Positions 48,363-57,834 of a stretch of 64,000 nt of DNA are shown one piece after another. Within the stretch, counting starts at the first letter, position 1. Every line of letters begins with the position of its first letter. The position numbers and the translations under genes were made by a program. The DNA is from DAHUYF01 sp035509275. Lineage in GTDB: Bacteria; Pseudomonadota; Alphaproteobacteria; ATCC43930; CGMCC-115725. The stretch spans positions 62,001-126,000 of the forward strand of contig DATJLU010000146.1 of the NCBI GenBank assembly GCA_035509275.1. Direction: 5' to 3'. Below the pieces are notes generated by a model that was not told where the DNA came from, searched no databases, and worked only from the letters and a program-made list of their open reading frames with translations.

Positions 48363-51317
48363 GTGACAAGCGAACCGAGCTGCCGCGCGACCTGGGTCGG
48401 CCAACCCCTCGAGCGCCTCGAGGATGCGGCGCTGCTGATGGGCGCCGGCCGCTTCATCGACGATCTGCCGGTGGCGCCGGGGACCTTGCACGCGGCGGTG
48501 CTGCGCTCGCCGCACGCCCATGCCGAGCTGCGCGCCATCGATGCCGGGGCGGCGCTCGCCCTGCCCGGCGTCGCGGCGGTGGTGACGCGCGATGAGGTCA
48601 AGCGCTGGACGCGGCCTTTCACCGTCGGCGTCAAGCAGCCGATGGAGCATTGGTGCCTCGCCGTCGACCGCGTGCGCTATGTCGGCGAGCCCGTCGCCGT
48701 CGTGCTCGCAACGGATCGCTACCGCGCCGAGGACGCGCTCGACCGCATCAAGGTCGACTATGAGCCGCTGCCCGCCATCGTCGATCCGCGCGCCGCCGCC
48801 GCTCCCGGTGCGCCGCTGCTGCACCCGGCCGTCGGCGGCAATGTCGTCAGCGACCGCAGCTTCCGCTATGGCGACCCCGACGCCGCTTTCGCTGCGGCGC
48901 CGCATCGCATCGCCGTCACCATCGACTACCCGCGCAACGCGGTGACGCCGATCGAATGCCTCGGCGTCATCGCCCAATACCACGCCGCCGAGGATGCCTA
49001 TGACGTGACGTCGAGCTTCATGGGGCCGTTCGCCCTGCATCCCGTCATGGCGCTGGCGCTGAAAGTGCCGGCGAACCGGCTGCGCCTCAAATCGCCGCCC
49101 GACTCCGGCGGCAGCTTCGGCGTGAAGCAGTCGGTCTTTCCCTATGTCGTGCTGATGAGCATCGCCGGGCGCAAGGCGGGGCGGCCGGTGAAGTGGATCG
49201 AGGACCGGCTCGAGCATCTCGCCGCCGCCACCTCGGCGACGAACCGCGTCACCACCCTCGAAGCGGCGATGAGCGCCACCGGCGAGGTGCAAGCGCTGCG
49301 CTGGGATCAGCTCGAGGATTGCGGCGCCTATCTGCGCGCGCCCGAGCCGGCGACGATCTATCGCATGCATGGCAATATGACCGGCGCTTACACGGCGCGG
49401 CATCTCGCGATCCGAAACCGCATCGTCCTCACCAACAAGACCCCGACCGGCCTGGTGCGCGGCTTCGGCGGCCCGCAGGTCTATTTCGCGCTCGAGCGCC
49501 TGATGCAGCGCATCGCCGCGGACTTGGCGCTCGATCCGCTCGACGTGATCCGCCGCAACCTGGTGCCGGCCGAGGCCTTTCCCTATCGCTGTCCCGCCGG
49601 CGCGGTGCTCGATTCCGGCGATTTCGCGCGCGCGGTCGACAGTGCCGTAGCCGAAGGCGGACTCGCCGAGCTGCAGCGCCGGCGCGATGCGGCGCGCGCG
49701 GAAGGCCGGCTCTACGGCATCGGCTATGCTGCGGTGGTCGAGCCCTCGATCTCGAATATGGGCTACATTACCACCGTGCTGACCCCGGAGGAGCGGCGCA
49801 AGGCCGGCCCCAAAAGCGGCGCGCAGGCGACCGCGACGGTGGCGCTCGATCCTCTCGGCGGCGTCAGCGTGCAGGTCGCCTCGGTGCCGCAGGGACAGGG
49901 GCATCGCACGGCGCTGGCGCAGGTGGTGGGTGAGGTGCTCGGCCTTGCGCCCCATGACATCCGCGTCACCGCCGAGCTCGACACCGCGAAGGACGCCTGG
50001 TCGATCGCCGCCGGCAATTATTCGAGCCGCTTTGCCGGTGCGGTGGCCGGCGCGGCGCATCTTGCCGCCAACCGCCTGCGCGAGAAGCTGGCGCGGATCG
50101 CGGCGCCGCTGCTCAATGTGACGCCGGATGCGGTGGTCTTCGCCGGCGGCAAGATCTTCGCGCGCGGCAATCCCGACAATGCGCTCGGCTTTACGCGGAT
50201 CGCCGGCACCAGCCACTGGGCGCCGCAGAGCCTCGGCGAAGGTGTCGAGCCGGCGCTGCGCGAGACCGTCTTCTGGACGCCGCCGGTGCTCGCCGCACCG
50301 AACGAGGCGGAGGAAATCAACAGCTCCGCCGCCTATGGCTTCATCTTCGATTTCTGCGGCGTCGAGATCGATCGCGACACGGGAAAGCTGCGCATCGACA
50401 AATACGTCACCATGCATGACGCCGGGCGCCTCATCAATCCGGCGCTGGCCGATGGGCAAGTGCGCGGCGGCTTCGCCAATGCGGTGGGCGCGGCGCTCTC
50501 CGAGCATTTCGCCTATGGCGCCGATGGCAGCTTTCTCTCCGGCACCTTCGCCGATTATCTCGTGCCGACGGCGTGCGAAGTGCCGGAGCCGGTGATCCTG
50601 CATCGGCAAACGCCCTCGCCGGTGACGCCGCTCGGTGCCAAGGGCGTCGGCGAAGGCAATTGCATGAGCACGCCGGTCTGTCTCGCCAATGCGGCAGCCG
50701 ATGCGCTCGGCGTCGGCGAGATCGCGCTGCCGATGACGCCGGCCAAGCTGCTGGCGCTGATCGAGCGCGACGAGCCGCCGCCGCGTGTTGCGCATGCGCC
50801 GGCCAAAGCGGAAGGGCGAGGCCTCAGCGGTGCCGGCGAGAGGGTCGTGCCGATGCCGCCCGAGCAGGTCTGGGCGATGCTGCTCGATCCCGCCACGCTC
50901 GCGGCGCTGCTGCCGGGCTGCGAGGCGCTGGATCGCGCCGGCGAGAACGCCTATCGCGCGCGGCTCGGCATCGGTATCGGCCCGGTGCGCGGCCGCTACG
51001 AAGCCGAGGTCCGGCTCTTCGATCTGTCCCCGCCGCGCGCGCTGAAGCTCGAAGGCGGCGGTCTCGGCGCGCTCGGCTCGGCGCGCGGAACTGGCGTTAT
51101 CGAGCTCACGCCGGACAGCGGCGGCACGCGCGTCTCCTATCGCTACTCCATGGCGATCGCCGGCAAGGTGGCCGCGGTCGGCGGGCGCATGCTCGACGGC
51201 GCGGCGCGCCATCTGATCGCGCAGTTCTTCGAGCGGCTCATCGCCCGCGCTGGTGGCCGGCCGGTGCCGGCGGTGTCGTTCTGGCGCCGTTTGCTGCGCC
51301 TTCTGGGATGGGCGTGA
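48363..51317 (+). CDS. molybdenum hydroxylase large subunit fused to a CoxG domain
   Basis: The 984-residue protein joins a xanthine-dehydrogenase-family molybdopterin subunit (residues about 1-800) to a CoxG/SRPBCC domain (about 820-960, GERVVPMPPEQVWAMLLDPA). The catalytic Glu is in LGAKGVGEGNCM near residue 763. The active-site loop reads TGLVRGFGGPQVYFAL, without the AYRCSFR of form I or AYRGAGR of form II CO dehydrogenase, so the substrate is probably an organic molecule. CoxG proteins normally are separate and help cofactor or membrane assembly. GTG start with GGAGGGCGAGAG upstream. First gene of a five-gene operon. Confidence 0.92.
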   Translation: MTSEPSCRATWVGQPLERLEDAALLMGAGRFIDDLPVAPGTLHAAVLRSPHAHAELRAIDAGAALALPGVAAVVTRDEVKRWTRPFTVGVKQPMEHWCLAVDRVRYVGEPVAVVLATDRYRAEDALDRIKVDYEPLPAIVDPRAAAAPGAPLLHPAVGGNVVSDRSFRYGDPDAAFAAAPHRIAVTIDYPRNAVTPIECLGVIAQYHAAEDAYDVTSSFMGPFALHPVMALALKVPANRLRLKSPPDSGGSFGVKQSVFPYVVLMSIAGRKAGRPVKWIEDRLEHLAAATSATNRVTTLEAAMSATGEVQALRWDQLEDCGAYLRAPEPATIYRMHGNMTGAYTARHLAIRNRIVLTNKTPTGLVRGFGGPQVYFALERLMQRIAADLALDPLDVIRRNLVPAEAFPYRCPAGAVLDSGDFARAVDSAVAEGGLAELQRRRDAARAEGRLYGIGYAAVVEPSISNMGYITTVLTPEERRKAGPKSGAQATATVALDPLGGVSVQVASVPQGQGHRTALAQVVGEVLGLAPHDIRVTAELDTAKDAWSIAAGNYSSRFAGAVAGAAHLAANRLREKLARIAAPLLNVTPDAVVFAGGKIFARGNPDNALGFTRIAGTSHWAPQSLGEGVEPALRETVFWTPPVLAAPNEAEEINSSAAYGFIFDFCGVEIDRDTGKLRIDKYVTMHDAGRLINPALADGQVRGGFANAVGAALSEHFAYGADGSFLSGTFADYLVPTACEVPEPVILHRQTPSPVTPLGAKGVGEGNCMSTPVCLANAAADALGVGEIALPMTPAKLLALIERDEPPPRVAHAPAKAEGRGLSGAGERVVPMPPEQVWAMLLDPATLAALLPGCEALDRAGENAYRARLGIGIGPVRGRYEAEVRLFDLSPPRALKLEGGGLGALGSARGTGVIELTPDSGGTRVSYRYSMAIAGKVAAVGGRMLDGAARHLIAQFFERLIARAGGRPVPAVSFWRRLLRLLGWA

Positions 51318-52144
51318 TGAAGCCGGCGCCCTTCGATTATCTCCGGCCCGACAGCGTCGAAGAGGCGCTGGCGGCGCTCGCCGAATCCGGCGAAGAGGCG
51401 CGGCTCCTTGCCGGCGGCCAGTCGCTGATGGCGATGCTCAATATGCGCCTGGTGCAACCGGCGCTGCTCATCGATATCGCGCGGCTCGCCGTGCTCGACC
51501 AGGTGCGGCTCGAAACCGACGCGCTCGTCATCGGCGCTGCGGTGACACAAGCGGCGCTCGAGCGGCGCGCGGATCTGGCCGAAGAAGTGCCGCTGTTGGC
51601 GCTGGCGTTGCCGTGGGTTGGCCACTTCCAGACGCGGAGCCGCGGCACGATTTGCGGCTCGCTCGCCCATGCCGATCCCAGCGCCGAGCTGCCGCTGGTG
51701 CTGCTGGCGCTGGGCGGCGAGGTCATGCTGCGCTCGGCGCGGAGCCGGCGCCGGCTACCCGCGGCCTCCTTCTTCACCGGCATGCTGACGACGGCGCGGC
51801 GCGGCGACGAGATGATCGAGGCGGCGCGCTTCCCGTGCTGCCGAGCCGGCACCGGCTATGCCTTCCGCGAAATGGCGCTCCGCCACGGCGATTTCGCGCT
51901 CTGCGCCGTCGCTGCGGTGGCGAGCGCCAGCGGCCTCCGGCTGGCCGTGGGCGGCGTCGCCGACGCGCCGCAAGCCCGCGACTGGCCGCTGCTCGAAGGC
52001 AGCGCGCTCGATGATGCGCTCAACGATTTCGCCTGGGAGCTCGGCGGCAGCGACGACGCCCATGCCAGCGCGCGCTATCGCCGCTCCTTGGTGCGCAAGC
52101 TCGGCCGCGCCGCGCTCGAGGAGGCGCTGTGTCGACGCGGCTGA
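51317..52144 (+). CDS. molybdenum hydroxylase FAD-binding subunit
   Basis: The 275-residue medium subunit passes electrons from the iron-sulfur clusters to FAD. It has FDYLRPDSVEEALAALAE, the FAD motif LLAGGQSLMAMLNMRLVQP near residue 33, and TICGSLAHADPSAELPLVLL with the second FAD-binding loop. The ATG shares one base with the large-subunit stop (TGATG). The 2Fe-2S subunit gene starts inside its last 16 bp. Confidence 0.93.
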   Translation: MKPAPFDYLRPDSVEEALAALAESGEEARLLAGGQSLMAMLNMRLVQPALLIDIARLAVLDQVRLETDALVIGAAVTQAALERRADLAEEVPLLALALPWVGHFQTRSRGTICGSLAHADPSAELPLVLLALGGEVMLRSARSRRRLPAASFFTGMLTTARRGDEMIEAARFPCCRAGTGYAFREMALRHGDFALCAVAAVASASGLRLAVGGVADAPQARDWPLLEGSALDDALNDFAWELGGSDDAHASARYRRSLVRKLGRAALEEALCRRG

Positions 52145-52653
52145 AAGCGGGCACGCGCCACCTCGTGCGCTTCACCCTCAACGGCCGCGACGCGACCGGC
52201 GAGGCCGAGCCGCGGCTGCTGCTCAGCGATTTTCTCCGCCATATCGTCGGCGCCAGCGGCACGCATGTCGGCTGCGAGCACGGCGTTTGCGGCGCCTGCA
52301 CGGTGCGCATCGACGGCAGCGCGATGCGCGCCTGCCTGATGCTGGCGGTGCAAGCGGAAGGCCGCCGCATCGACACGGTCGAAGGTCTTGCCGGTGCTGA
52401 CGGCGCGCTGGCGCCGCTGCAGCGCGCCTTTCGCCGCCATCACGCGCTGCAATGCGGCTTCTGCACGCCGGGCATCCTCATGTCGCTCGCCGCTTTTCTC
52501 GCGTGCCATCCCGATCCCGGCGAACAGGCGGTGCGCGAGCTGTTGAGCGGCCATCTCTGCCGCTGTACCGGCTATACCGGCATCGTCCGCGCCGCGCTCG
52601 ACGCCGCGGCGGAACTGCGCGGCGCGGCAGCAACGGAGGCCGGCGATGTTTGA
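52129..52653 (+). CDS. molybdenum hydroxylase [2Fe-2S] subunit
   Basis: The 174-residue small subunit holds both clusters: the plant-ferredoxin type in HVGCEHGVCGACTVRIDG with MRACLM near residue 45-70, and the helical-domain type in LQCGFCTPGILMS and SGHLCRCTGYTGIV. It transfers electrons from the molybdenum site to FAD. GTG start at 52129 overlapping the FAD-subunit gene; its own stop overlaps the next gene's start region by 8 bp. Confidence 0.94.
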   Translation: MSTRLKAGTRHLVRFTLNGRDATGEAEPRLLLSDFLRHIVGASGTHVGCEHGVCGACTVRIDGSAMRACLMLAVQAEGRRIDTVEGLAGADGALAPLQRAFRRHHALQCGFCTPGILMSLAAFLACHPDPGEQAVRELLSGHLCRCTGYTGIVRAALDAAAELRGAAATEAGDV

Positions 52654-54163
52654 TCTCGGCCGCAGCTTTCTCGCCACCGTCGAGCGCAGCCCCGAGGCGA
52701 CCGCCATCGTCGACGGGGCCACACGGCTCAGCTATGCCGCCTGGCTGCGCGAGATTCGCCGCTTGCGCGCGGGTCTCGCGGCGCTCGGCCTGCGGCGCGG
52801 CGACCATCTGCTGGCGGCACTGCAGAATCGCGTCGAGATGGCGAGCCTGCATTGGGCCTGTCAGCTCGCCGGCATCATCATGACGCCGGTCAATTGGCGG
52901 GCGAAGCCGGAAGAGCTCGATTACTGCGCCCGCGACGCCGAGGCGCGCGCCGTCGCCTTTCAGGATGTCACCGCGGCCGCGGTGGCCGGCGCGCCCACCG
53001 CGCAGCGCGTGCCGCGCATCGCCATCGGCGGCGCGCCGGGCGGCACGGTCGCTTTCACGGCGCTCGACGGGCCTGCCGCACCGGAAGGGCCCGAAGCCGG
53101 CGCCGACGATATCTCGCTCATGCTCTACACCTCCGGCACCACCGGCCCGCCCAAAGGCGTGCCGCGCCGGCACCGCCAGGAACGCGCGGCGGCGCTGGCG
53201 CATGTCGCCCAGAACCGGTACGGCCGGGGCGAGTGCACGCTCGGCGTCATGCCGCTCTATCACACCATGGGTGTGCGCTCGCTGCTGGCGATGGCGCTGG
53301 TCGATGGCTGCTTCGTGTGCCTGCCGCGCTTCGATGTCGAAGGCGCGCTGGCGCTCATCGCGCAAGAGCGCATCACCGCGCTCTATCTCGTGCCGACGCT
53401 CTATCACGACCTCGTCAGCCACGCGCGCTTTCCGCGCACCGAGATTGCCTTGGTGCGCAAGCTCGGTTTCGCCGGCGCCGCCATGCCCGACGGCGTGCTG
53501 AAGCGCGTCGCCGAGGCGTTCAAGCCCGAACTCTTCGTCAATCATTACGGCTCGTCGGAAATCTACACCTTCACCATCGAGCCCGAAGCGACGCGAAAGC
53601 CGGGCTCCGCCGGCAAGGCCGGGCTCAATCAGCGCATCCGCGTCGTGCAGCTCGGCCGCGACGATCCCGACGCCATTGCTGCGCCGGGCGAGGAGGGCGA
53701 GATCATCGCCGACATCGCCAGCGACGAGGCCTTCGAGGGTTATTGGCGGCGGCCCGATGCCGATGCGAAGGCGCTGAAGCGCGGCTGGTACTTCACCGGC
53801 GATACCGGCTATCGCGACGGCGAGGGCGATCTCTTCGTCACCGGACGGGTCGACGACATGATCATCACCGGCGGCGAAAACGTCTCGCCCGGCGAGATCG
53901 AGAGCGTGCTGTCGCTCCATCCCGCCATTGCCGAAGTGGCGGTGGCGGGGCTTGCCGATGAGCGCTGGGGAAAGCGCGTCGCCGCCTTTGTCAAGCGCGC
54001 GGCGCCGGTCGAGGCGGCGGAGCTCGATGCCTGGTGCCGGAACTCGAGCCTTGCCGATTTCAAGCGCCCGCGCAGCTATGTCTTCCTGCGCGAGGTGCCC
54101 AAATCGCCGGTAGGCAAGATCCTGCGCCGGAAGCTGGTGGCCGGCGACTACGAACCCGAGTGA
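52646..54163 (+). CDS. AMP-dependent acyl-CoA synthetase/ligase
   Basis: The 505-residue adenylate-forming enzyme has the P-loop LMLYTSGTTGPPKGVPRRH near residue 160, YGSSEIYTFT, YFTGDTGYRDGEGDLFVTGR and GGENVSPGEIESVL, and the catalytic C-terminal Lys in KSPVGKILRRKL. It activates a carboxylic acid to its CoA ester. The position between a molybdenum hydroxylase and a crotonase suggests an aromatic or alicyclic acid substrate (inference). It is near the size of benzoate/cyclohexanecarboxylate-type ligases. Confidence 0.9.
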   Translation: MFDLGRSFLATVERSPEATAIVDGATRLSYAAWLREIRRLRAGLAALGLRRGDHLLAALQNRVEMASLHWACQLAGIIMTPVNWRAKPEELDYCARDAEARAVAFQDVTAAAVAGAPTAQRVPRIAIGGAPGGTVAFTALDGPAAPEGPEAGADDISLMLYTSGTTGPPKGVPRRHRQERAAALAHVAQNRYGRGECTLGVMPLYHTMGVRSLLAMALVDGCFVCLPRFDVEGALALIAQERITALYLVPTLYHDLVSHARFPRTEIALVRKLGFAGAAMPDGVLKRVAEAFKPELFVNHYGSSEIYTFTIEPEATRKPGSAGKAGLNQRIRVVQLGRDDPDAIAAPGEEGEIIADIASDEAFEGYWRRPDADAKALKRGWYFTGDTGYRDGEGDLFVTGRVDDMIITGGENVSPGEIESVLSLHPAIAEVAVAGLADERWGKRVAAFVKRAAPVEAAELDAWCRNSSLADFKRPRSYVFLREVPKSPVGKILRRKLVAGDYEPE

Positions 54164-54179
54164 GGGAAGGAAACGACCG

Positions 54180-54986
54180 ATGAACGACGCGCACGGCATT
54201 GCCCCCGAGATCCCGCAGCACCCTGACGGATTCCGCGTCGAAATCGATGCCGCGCGCGAGCGCGCCGATATCATCCTCGAGCGGCCGCCGCTCAACGTCA
54301 TCGTCATGCCGCAGCGCGACCAGCTGCGCCAGACCTTCGAGGCGCTCGACGCCGATGTCCGCGTGCGCATCATCGTGCTGCGCGCCGTGGGCGAGCACTT
54401 CTCCAGCGGCGGCGATATCAAAGGCTTTCTCGAAGCCTCGCCCGAGCATGTCGCGAAGCTCGCCTGGAACATCGCCGCGCCGACGCGCTGCTCGAAGCCG
54501 GTGATCGCCGCCAATCGCGGCTATTGCTTCGGCGTCGGCTTCGAGCTGTCGCTCGCCTGCGATTTCCGCCTCGCCTCGGAGACCTGCCTCTATGCGCTGC
54601 CGGAACAGCGGCTCGGCCAGATCCCGGGCTCGGGTGGCTCGGCGCGGCTGCAGAAGATGGTCGGCGTCACCCGCACCAAGGACATCGTCATGCGCTCGCG
54701 CCGCATCGCCGGGCGGCAAGCCGTCGATTGGGGCATCGCCACCGACTGCGTCGCCGACGACAAGCTCGAGGCCGCCACCGATGCGCTCGTCGACGAGCTG
54801 CGTGGCTTCGCGCCGCTGGCACAACGGACGGCGAAGAAGCTGCTCAACGACACCGAGGACGCGCTGCTCACCACCGCCATCGAGCTCGAAGGGCATTGCT
54901 ACAGCCGGCTGCGCATGTCGGAGGATTTCCGCGAAGGCGTCGAAGCCTTCCACGCCAAGCGCAAGCCGGCGTTCAAGGGGCGGTAG
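54180..54986 (+). CDS. enoyl-CoA hydratase/isomerase (crotonase family)
   Basis: The 268-residue protein has the oxyanion-hole strands LRAVGEHFSSGGDIKGFLEA and VIAANRGYCFGVGFELSLAC and the later LPEQRLGQIPGSGGSARLQK. It hydrates or isomerises an enoyl-CoA, presumably made from the product of the ligase upstream. It starts 16 nt after the ligase stop, as the last gene of the hydroxylase-ligase operon. Confidence 0.92.
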   Translation: MNDAHGIAPEIPQHPDGFRVEIDAARERADIILERPPLNVIVMPQRDQLRQTFEALDADVRVRIIVLRAVGEHFSSGGDIKGFLEASPEHVAKLAWNIAAPTRCSKPVIAANRGYCFGVGFELSLACDFRLASETCLYALPEQRLGQIPGSGGSARLQKMVGVTRTKDIVMRSRRIAGRQAVDWGIATDCVADDKLEAATDALVDELRGFAPLAQRTAKKLLNDTEDALLTTAIELEGHCYSRLRMSEDFREGVEAFHAKRKPAFKGR

Positions 54987-54999
54987 AGGCCGCTGCGGC

Positions 55000-55674
55000 A
55001 TGTTCGGAACCTCATCCATCGCTCGTGCCCTTTGGCGTCCCGGCGCGCTCGCGGTCGGTGCGCTCAGCGTTGGTTGGGCGCGCTTCGCCGCGGCGGAGAC
55101 CGCACAGCAGATCGGGCAGGTGGCCCGGGACGCGATCCGCCGTCTCGACCTGCAGCTCGATCTGCCGCATGAACCCGAGCCGCGCTCCTGGAACTGGCAC
55201 ATCCCGCTGCCGCGCGAGCTGTTTTGGGGCGCCGTGATTCTGGCGGCGTTGGTGCTGCTCTATCTTCTCGTCACCCAAGTGCTGCCCGGCCTGGCGCTGG
55301 GGCCGCGCGCCGACCGGGAGGAGAACGCCGAAGCCGGGCCGACCGGCGCTGCGGCGCCCGAGGCGGTAGTGGCCGCGGCGGACGAGCTGGCGCAGCAGGG
55401 TCGCTTCGCCGAGGCGATGCACGCGCTGCTGCTGCACAGCTTCGCCGAGATCCGGCGCCGGCGGGGCGCGGGCTTTGCCCCATCGCTGACCAGCCGCGAA
55501 ATCCTGCGGCGCGTCGGTCTCTCCGATGCCGCCCAGGCCGCGCTCGGAGACATCGTCGGCCGCGTCGAGCGGAGCCATTTCGGCGAGCATCCCGCGGGGC
55601 CGATGGACTACCGCGCCTGCCGCTCGAGCTTCGACCGGCTCGGCGCCGCGCTCGCAAGCGAGGCCGTCCGATGA
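55000..55674 (+). CDS. DUF4129 membrane protein
   Basis: The 224-residue protein has an N-terminal signal-like segment, a single membrane span (LFWGAVILAALVLLYLLVTQV) at residues about 76-96, and a cytoplasmic DUF4129 domain with ADELAQQGRFAEAMHALLLH and SLTSREILRRV. It opens the DUF4129-DUF4350-moxR-DUF58-spoIIM-RDD operon; the order matches MoxR-type loci in many bacteria. Its stop overlaps the next ATG. Start ATG 55000 lies 13 bp after the crotonase stop. Confidence 0.85.
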   Translation: MFGTSSIARALWRPGALAVGALSVGWARFAAAETAQQIGQVARDAIRRLDLQLDLPHEPEPRSWNWHIPLPRELFWGAVILAALVLLYLLVTQVLPGLALGPRADREENAEAGPTGAAAPEAVVAAADELAQQGRFAEAMHALLLHSFAEIRRRRGAGFAPSLTSREILRRVGLSDAAQAALGDIVGRVERSHFGEHPAGPMDYRACRSSFDRLGAALASEAVR

Positions 55675-56954
55675 GAGCCTCCGTGTTCTCGCCGAAGCTC
55701 CTCGTCGCGTGGGTCGCCGCCGCGCTGCTCACCTTCGCCGCGTCGCTCTATTTCGGCAGCCTCGGTGGCGACGGCAAAAGCAGCGCGGACGCTGTCGGAC
55801 CCAGCACCTTCTCGCGCTCCGCCATCGGCTATGCCGGGATCGCCGAGATCCTGAGCCGCCTTCATATTCCCGTCGTCAAAAGCCAGAACGACGCGCTGGC
55901 GAAGCTCGGATCGGGAGGCGTTCTCGTCGTCGCAGAGCCGGAGCTGGATGGCCGCGCGATCAGCGCCGCGAGCGCGCTGCTGAAGGCGCCGGCGGCGCTG
56001 CTGATTCTGCCGAAATGGCAGGGCGAGGCGAGCGGCGCGCATCCGGGCTGGCTCGCCAATGCCGCGCTCGTCCCGCCGTTCGCCGCGGACTGGGTGCTGA
56101 TCCTCGCCGTGCCGGGCGGGAAAGTGACGCGGACGCCGGCGGCACCGCATTGGACCGTCAATGCGCTTGGCGAGACGCCGAGCCTCGATGCGCCGGTACA
56201 GCTCATCACCTCCGATCGGTTGACGCCGATCGTCGGCGCCGGCGAGGGCATGCTCGTGGGCGAGCTGCGCAACCAGGGCCGACGGCTCTGGGTGCTCTCG
56301 GATCCCGATGTCATCGCCAATCACGGGCTCGGGCGCGATGGCAATGCGGCGTTCGCCGTGGCGCTGCTGCAGCGGCTTGCCACGGGGCAGCGCGCCGGCA
56401 GTCCGATCGTCTTCGACGAGACCGTGCACGGCTATGTCAGCACGCCCGCAAGCCCGGTTGCGCTGCTTTTCCGCTTTCCCATGGTTATTGCCACGGGGCT
56501 CGGCGCCTTGGCGCTGCTGCTGTTGCTCTGGTCATCCTTCGCCCGGTTCGGTGCGCCGGTGCCGGCGCCGGCGGCGCTGGGTGCGGGGAAGCGCGGTCTC
56601 GTTGAGAACGCCGCCGGCCTGCTCGAATTCGCCGGGCATCGGCGGTCGGTGGTGCGGCGCTATGTGGAAGCGAGCTTGCGCGATGCCGCGCGGCGGCTGC
56701 ACGCGCCGCGCGGGCTTGCCAGGGCGGCGCTGCTGGACTGGTTGAAACGCGTCGGCGCCGCGCGCGGCGTTGGCGCCGATTGCGCCGCGATCGCGCGCGC
56801 GGCGGAGGCGCAGAGCGATGCGGCCGCGCTGGCGGCGATTGCCCGCGACATTCATCATTGGAAGGGGGAAATAATCGATGGACCTTCACGAGATCCGCGC
56901 TCTCGCCGATCGCCTGCGCAACGAGGTGAGGAAGGCCGTCGTCGGGCAGGATGA
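55671..56954 (+). CDS. DUF4350 membrane protein
   Basis: The 427-residue protein has an N-terminal span (LLVAWVAAALLTFAASLYFG), a periplasmic Rossmann-like DUF4350 region (TFSRSAIGYAGIAEILSRLH, LWVLSDPDVIANHGL) and a second span near residue 265 (PMVIATGLGALALLLLLW). It overlaps the DUF4129 gene by 4 bp and runs 77 bp into moxR, an unusually long overlap. The last 26 residues lie in that overlap and are arginine-rich, so they may be non-conserved read-through. It is thought to work with the MoxR-DUF58 complex. Confidence 0.82.
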   Translation: MRASVFSPKLLVAWVAAALLTFAASLYFGSLGGDGKSSADAVGPSTFSRSAIGYAGIAEILSRLHIPVVKSQNDALAKLGSGGVLVVAEPELDGRAISAASALLKAPAALLILPKWQGEASGAHPGWLANAALVPPFAADWVLILAVPGGKVTRTPAAPHWTVNALGETPSLDAPVQLITSDRLTPIVGAGEGMLVGELRNQGRRLWVLSDPDVIANHGLGRDGNAAFAVALLQRLATGQRAGSPIVFDETVHGYVSTPASPVALLFRFPMVIATGLGALALLLLLWSSFARFGAPVPAPAALGAGKRGLVENAAGLLEFAGHRRSVVRRYVEASLRDAARRLHAPRGLARAALLDWLKRVGAARGVGADCAAIARAAEAQSDAAALAAIARDIHHWKGEIIDGPSRDPRSRRSPAQRGEEGRRRAG

Positions 56955-57834
56955 GGTCATCGACCTGCTGCTGACGGCGCTGCTGGTCGGCGGCCACGTC
57001 TTGCTGGAAGGCGTGCCCGGCACGGCGAAGACGCTGATGACGCAGGCTTTCGCCGCGGGCCTGACGCTGCAGTTCGGCCGCATCCAATTCACCCCGGATC
57101 TGATGCCGGGCGATGTGCTCGGCACCAACCTGTTCAATTTCGAGACCAACAGCTTCGTACTGACCAAAGGCCCGATCTTCACCGAGCTGCTGCTCGCCGA
57201 CGAGATCAACCGTGCGCCACCCAAGACGCAGGCAGCACTGCTGCAGGCGATGAACGAGCGCGCCGTGACCATCGACGGGCGCGACTACGCGCTGGGCGAT
57301 GATTTCATGGTGGTGGCGACGCAGAATCCGATCGAGCAGCAGGGGACCTATCCGCTTCCCGAGGCGCAGCTCGACCGCTTCCTCTTCAAGATCGTGGTCG
57401 CTTACCCCTCGCGCGACGAGGAGCGCGAGGTGGTGCGCCGCCACGGGCACCGCTCCGCCATGCCGCGGCTCGCGGATTTCGGATTGCAGGCGGTGATGAG
57501 CCGCGAGACGCTGGCGGAGATTCGGCGCGAGGTCGAAGGCATCCGCCTCGCCGATGCACTTGTCGACTATATCGTCGATGTCGTGCGTGCGACGCGGACC
57601 CATTCGTCGCTCGAGTTCGGCGCGTCGACGCGCGCCGCCAATATGCTCGCCGCCGGCGCCCGCGCGCTCGCTGCGCTGCAAGGGCGCGATTTCGTCATTC
57701 CCGACGATGTGAAGCTGCTGGCACTCCCGGTGATGCGGCATCGCGTGAGCCTGGCGCCGGGCGCCGAGATCGAGGGCATCGCCGTCGATCGCGTTCTCGG
57801 CGAAATTCTCGAGCAGACGGCGGCGCCGCGATGA
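56878..57834 (+). CDS. MoxR-family AAA+ ATPase
   Basis: The 318-residue chaperone-like ATPase has Walker A LLEGVPGTAKTLMTQAF near residue 42, Walker B LLADEINRAPPKTQAALLQA, sensor 1 in VVATQNPIEQQGTYPLPEAQ, and the C-terminal lid with HRVSLAPGAEIEG. MoxR proteins activate VWA-domain partners, here probably the DUF58 protein directly downstream, with which it overlaps by ATGA. The ATG at 56878 has GGAAGGGGGAAA upstream and lies inside the DUF4350 frame. Confidence 0.95.
   Translation: MDLHEIRALADRLRNEVRKAVVGQDEVIDLLLTALLVGGHVLLEGVPGTAKTLMTQAFAAGLTLQFGRIQFTPDLMPGDVLGTNLFNFETNSFVLTKGPIFTELLLADEINRAPPKTQAALLQAMNERAVTIDGRDYALGDDFMVVATQNPIEQQGTYPLPEAQLDRFLFKIVVAYPSRDEEREVVRRHGHRSAMPRLADFGLQAVMSRETLAEIRREVEGIRLADALVDYIVDVVRATRTHSSLEFGASTRAANMLAAGARALAALQGRDFVIPDDVKLLALPVMRHRVSLAPGAEIEGIAVDRVLGEILEQTAAPR

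Noticed and set aside
48333..51212. Long open frame antisense to the molybdenum hydroxylase large subunit, nearly 1 kb of codons
   Set aside because: It mirrors a clearly conserved gene, its product is Arg/Ala/Gly/His-rich without any domain, and high GC keeps antisense frames open.
48363..52653. True CO dehydrogenase (coxLMS)
   Set aside because: The active-site loop lacks both the form I and form II signatures, so only family membership is claimed.
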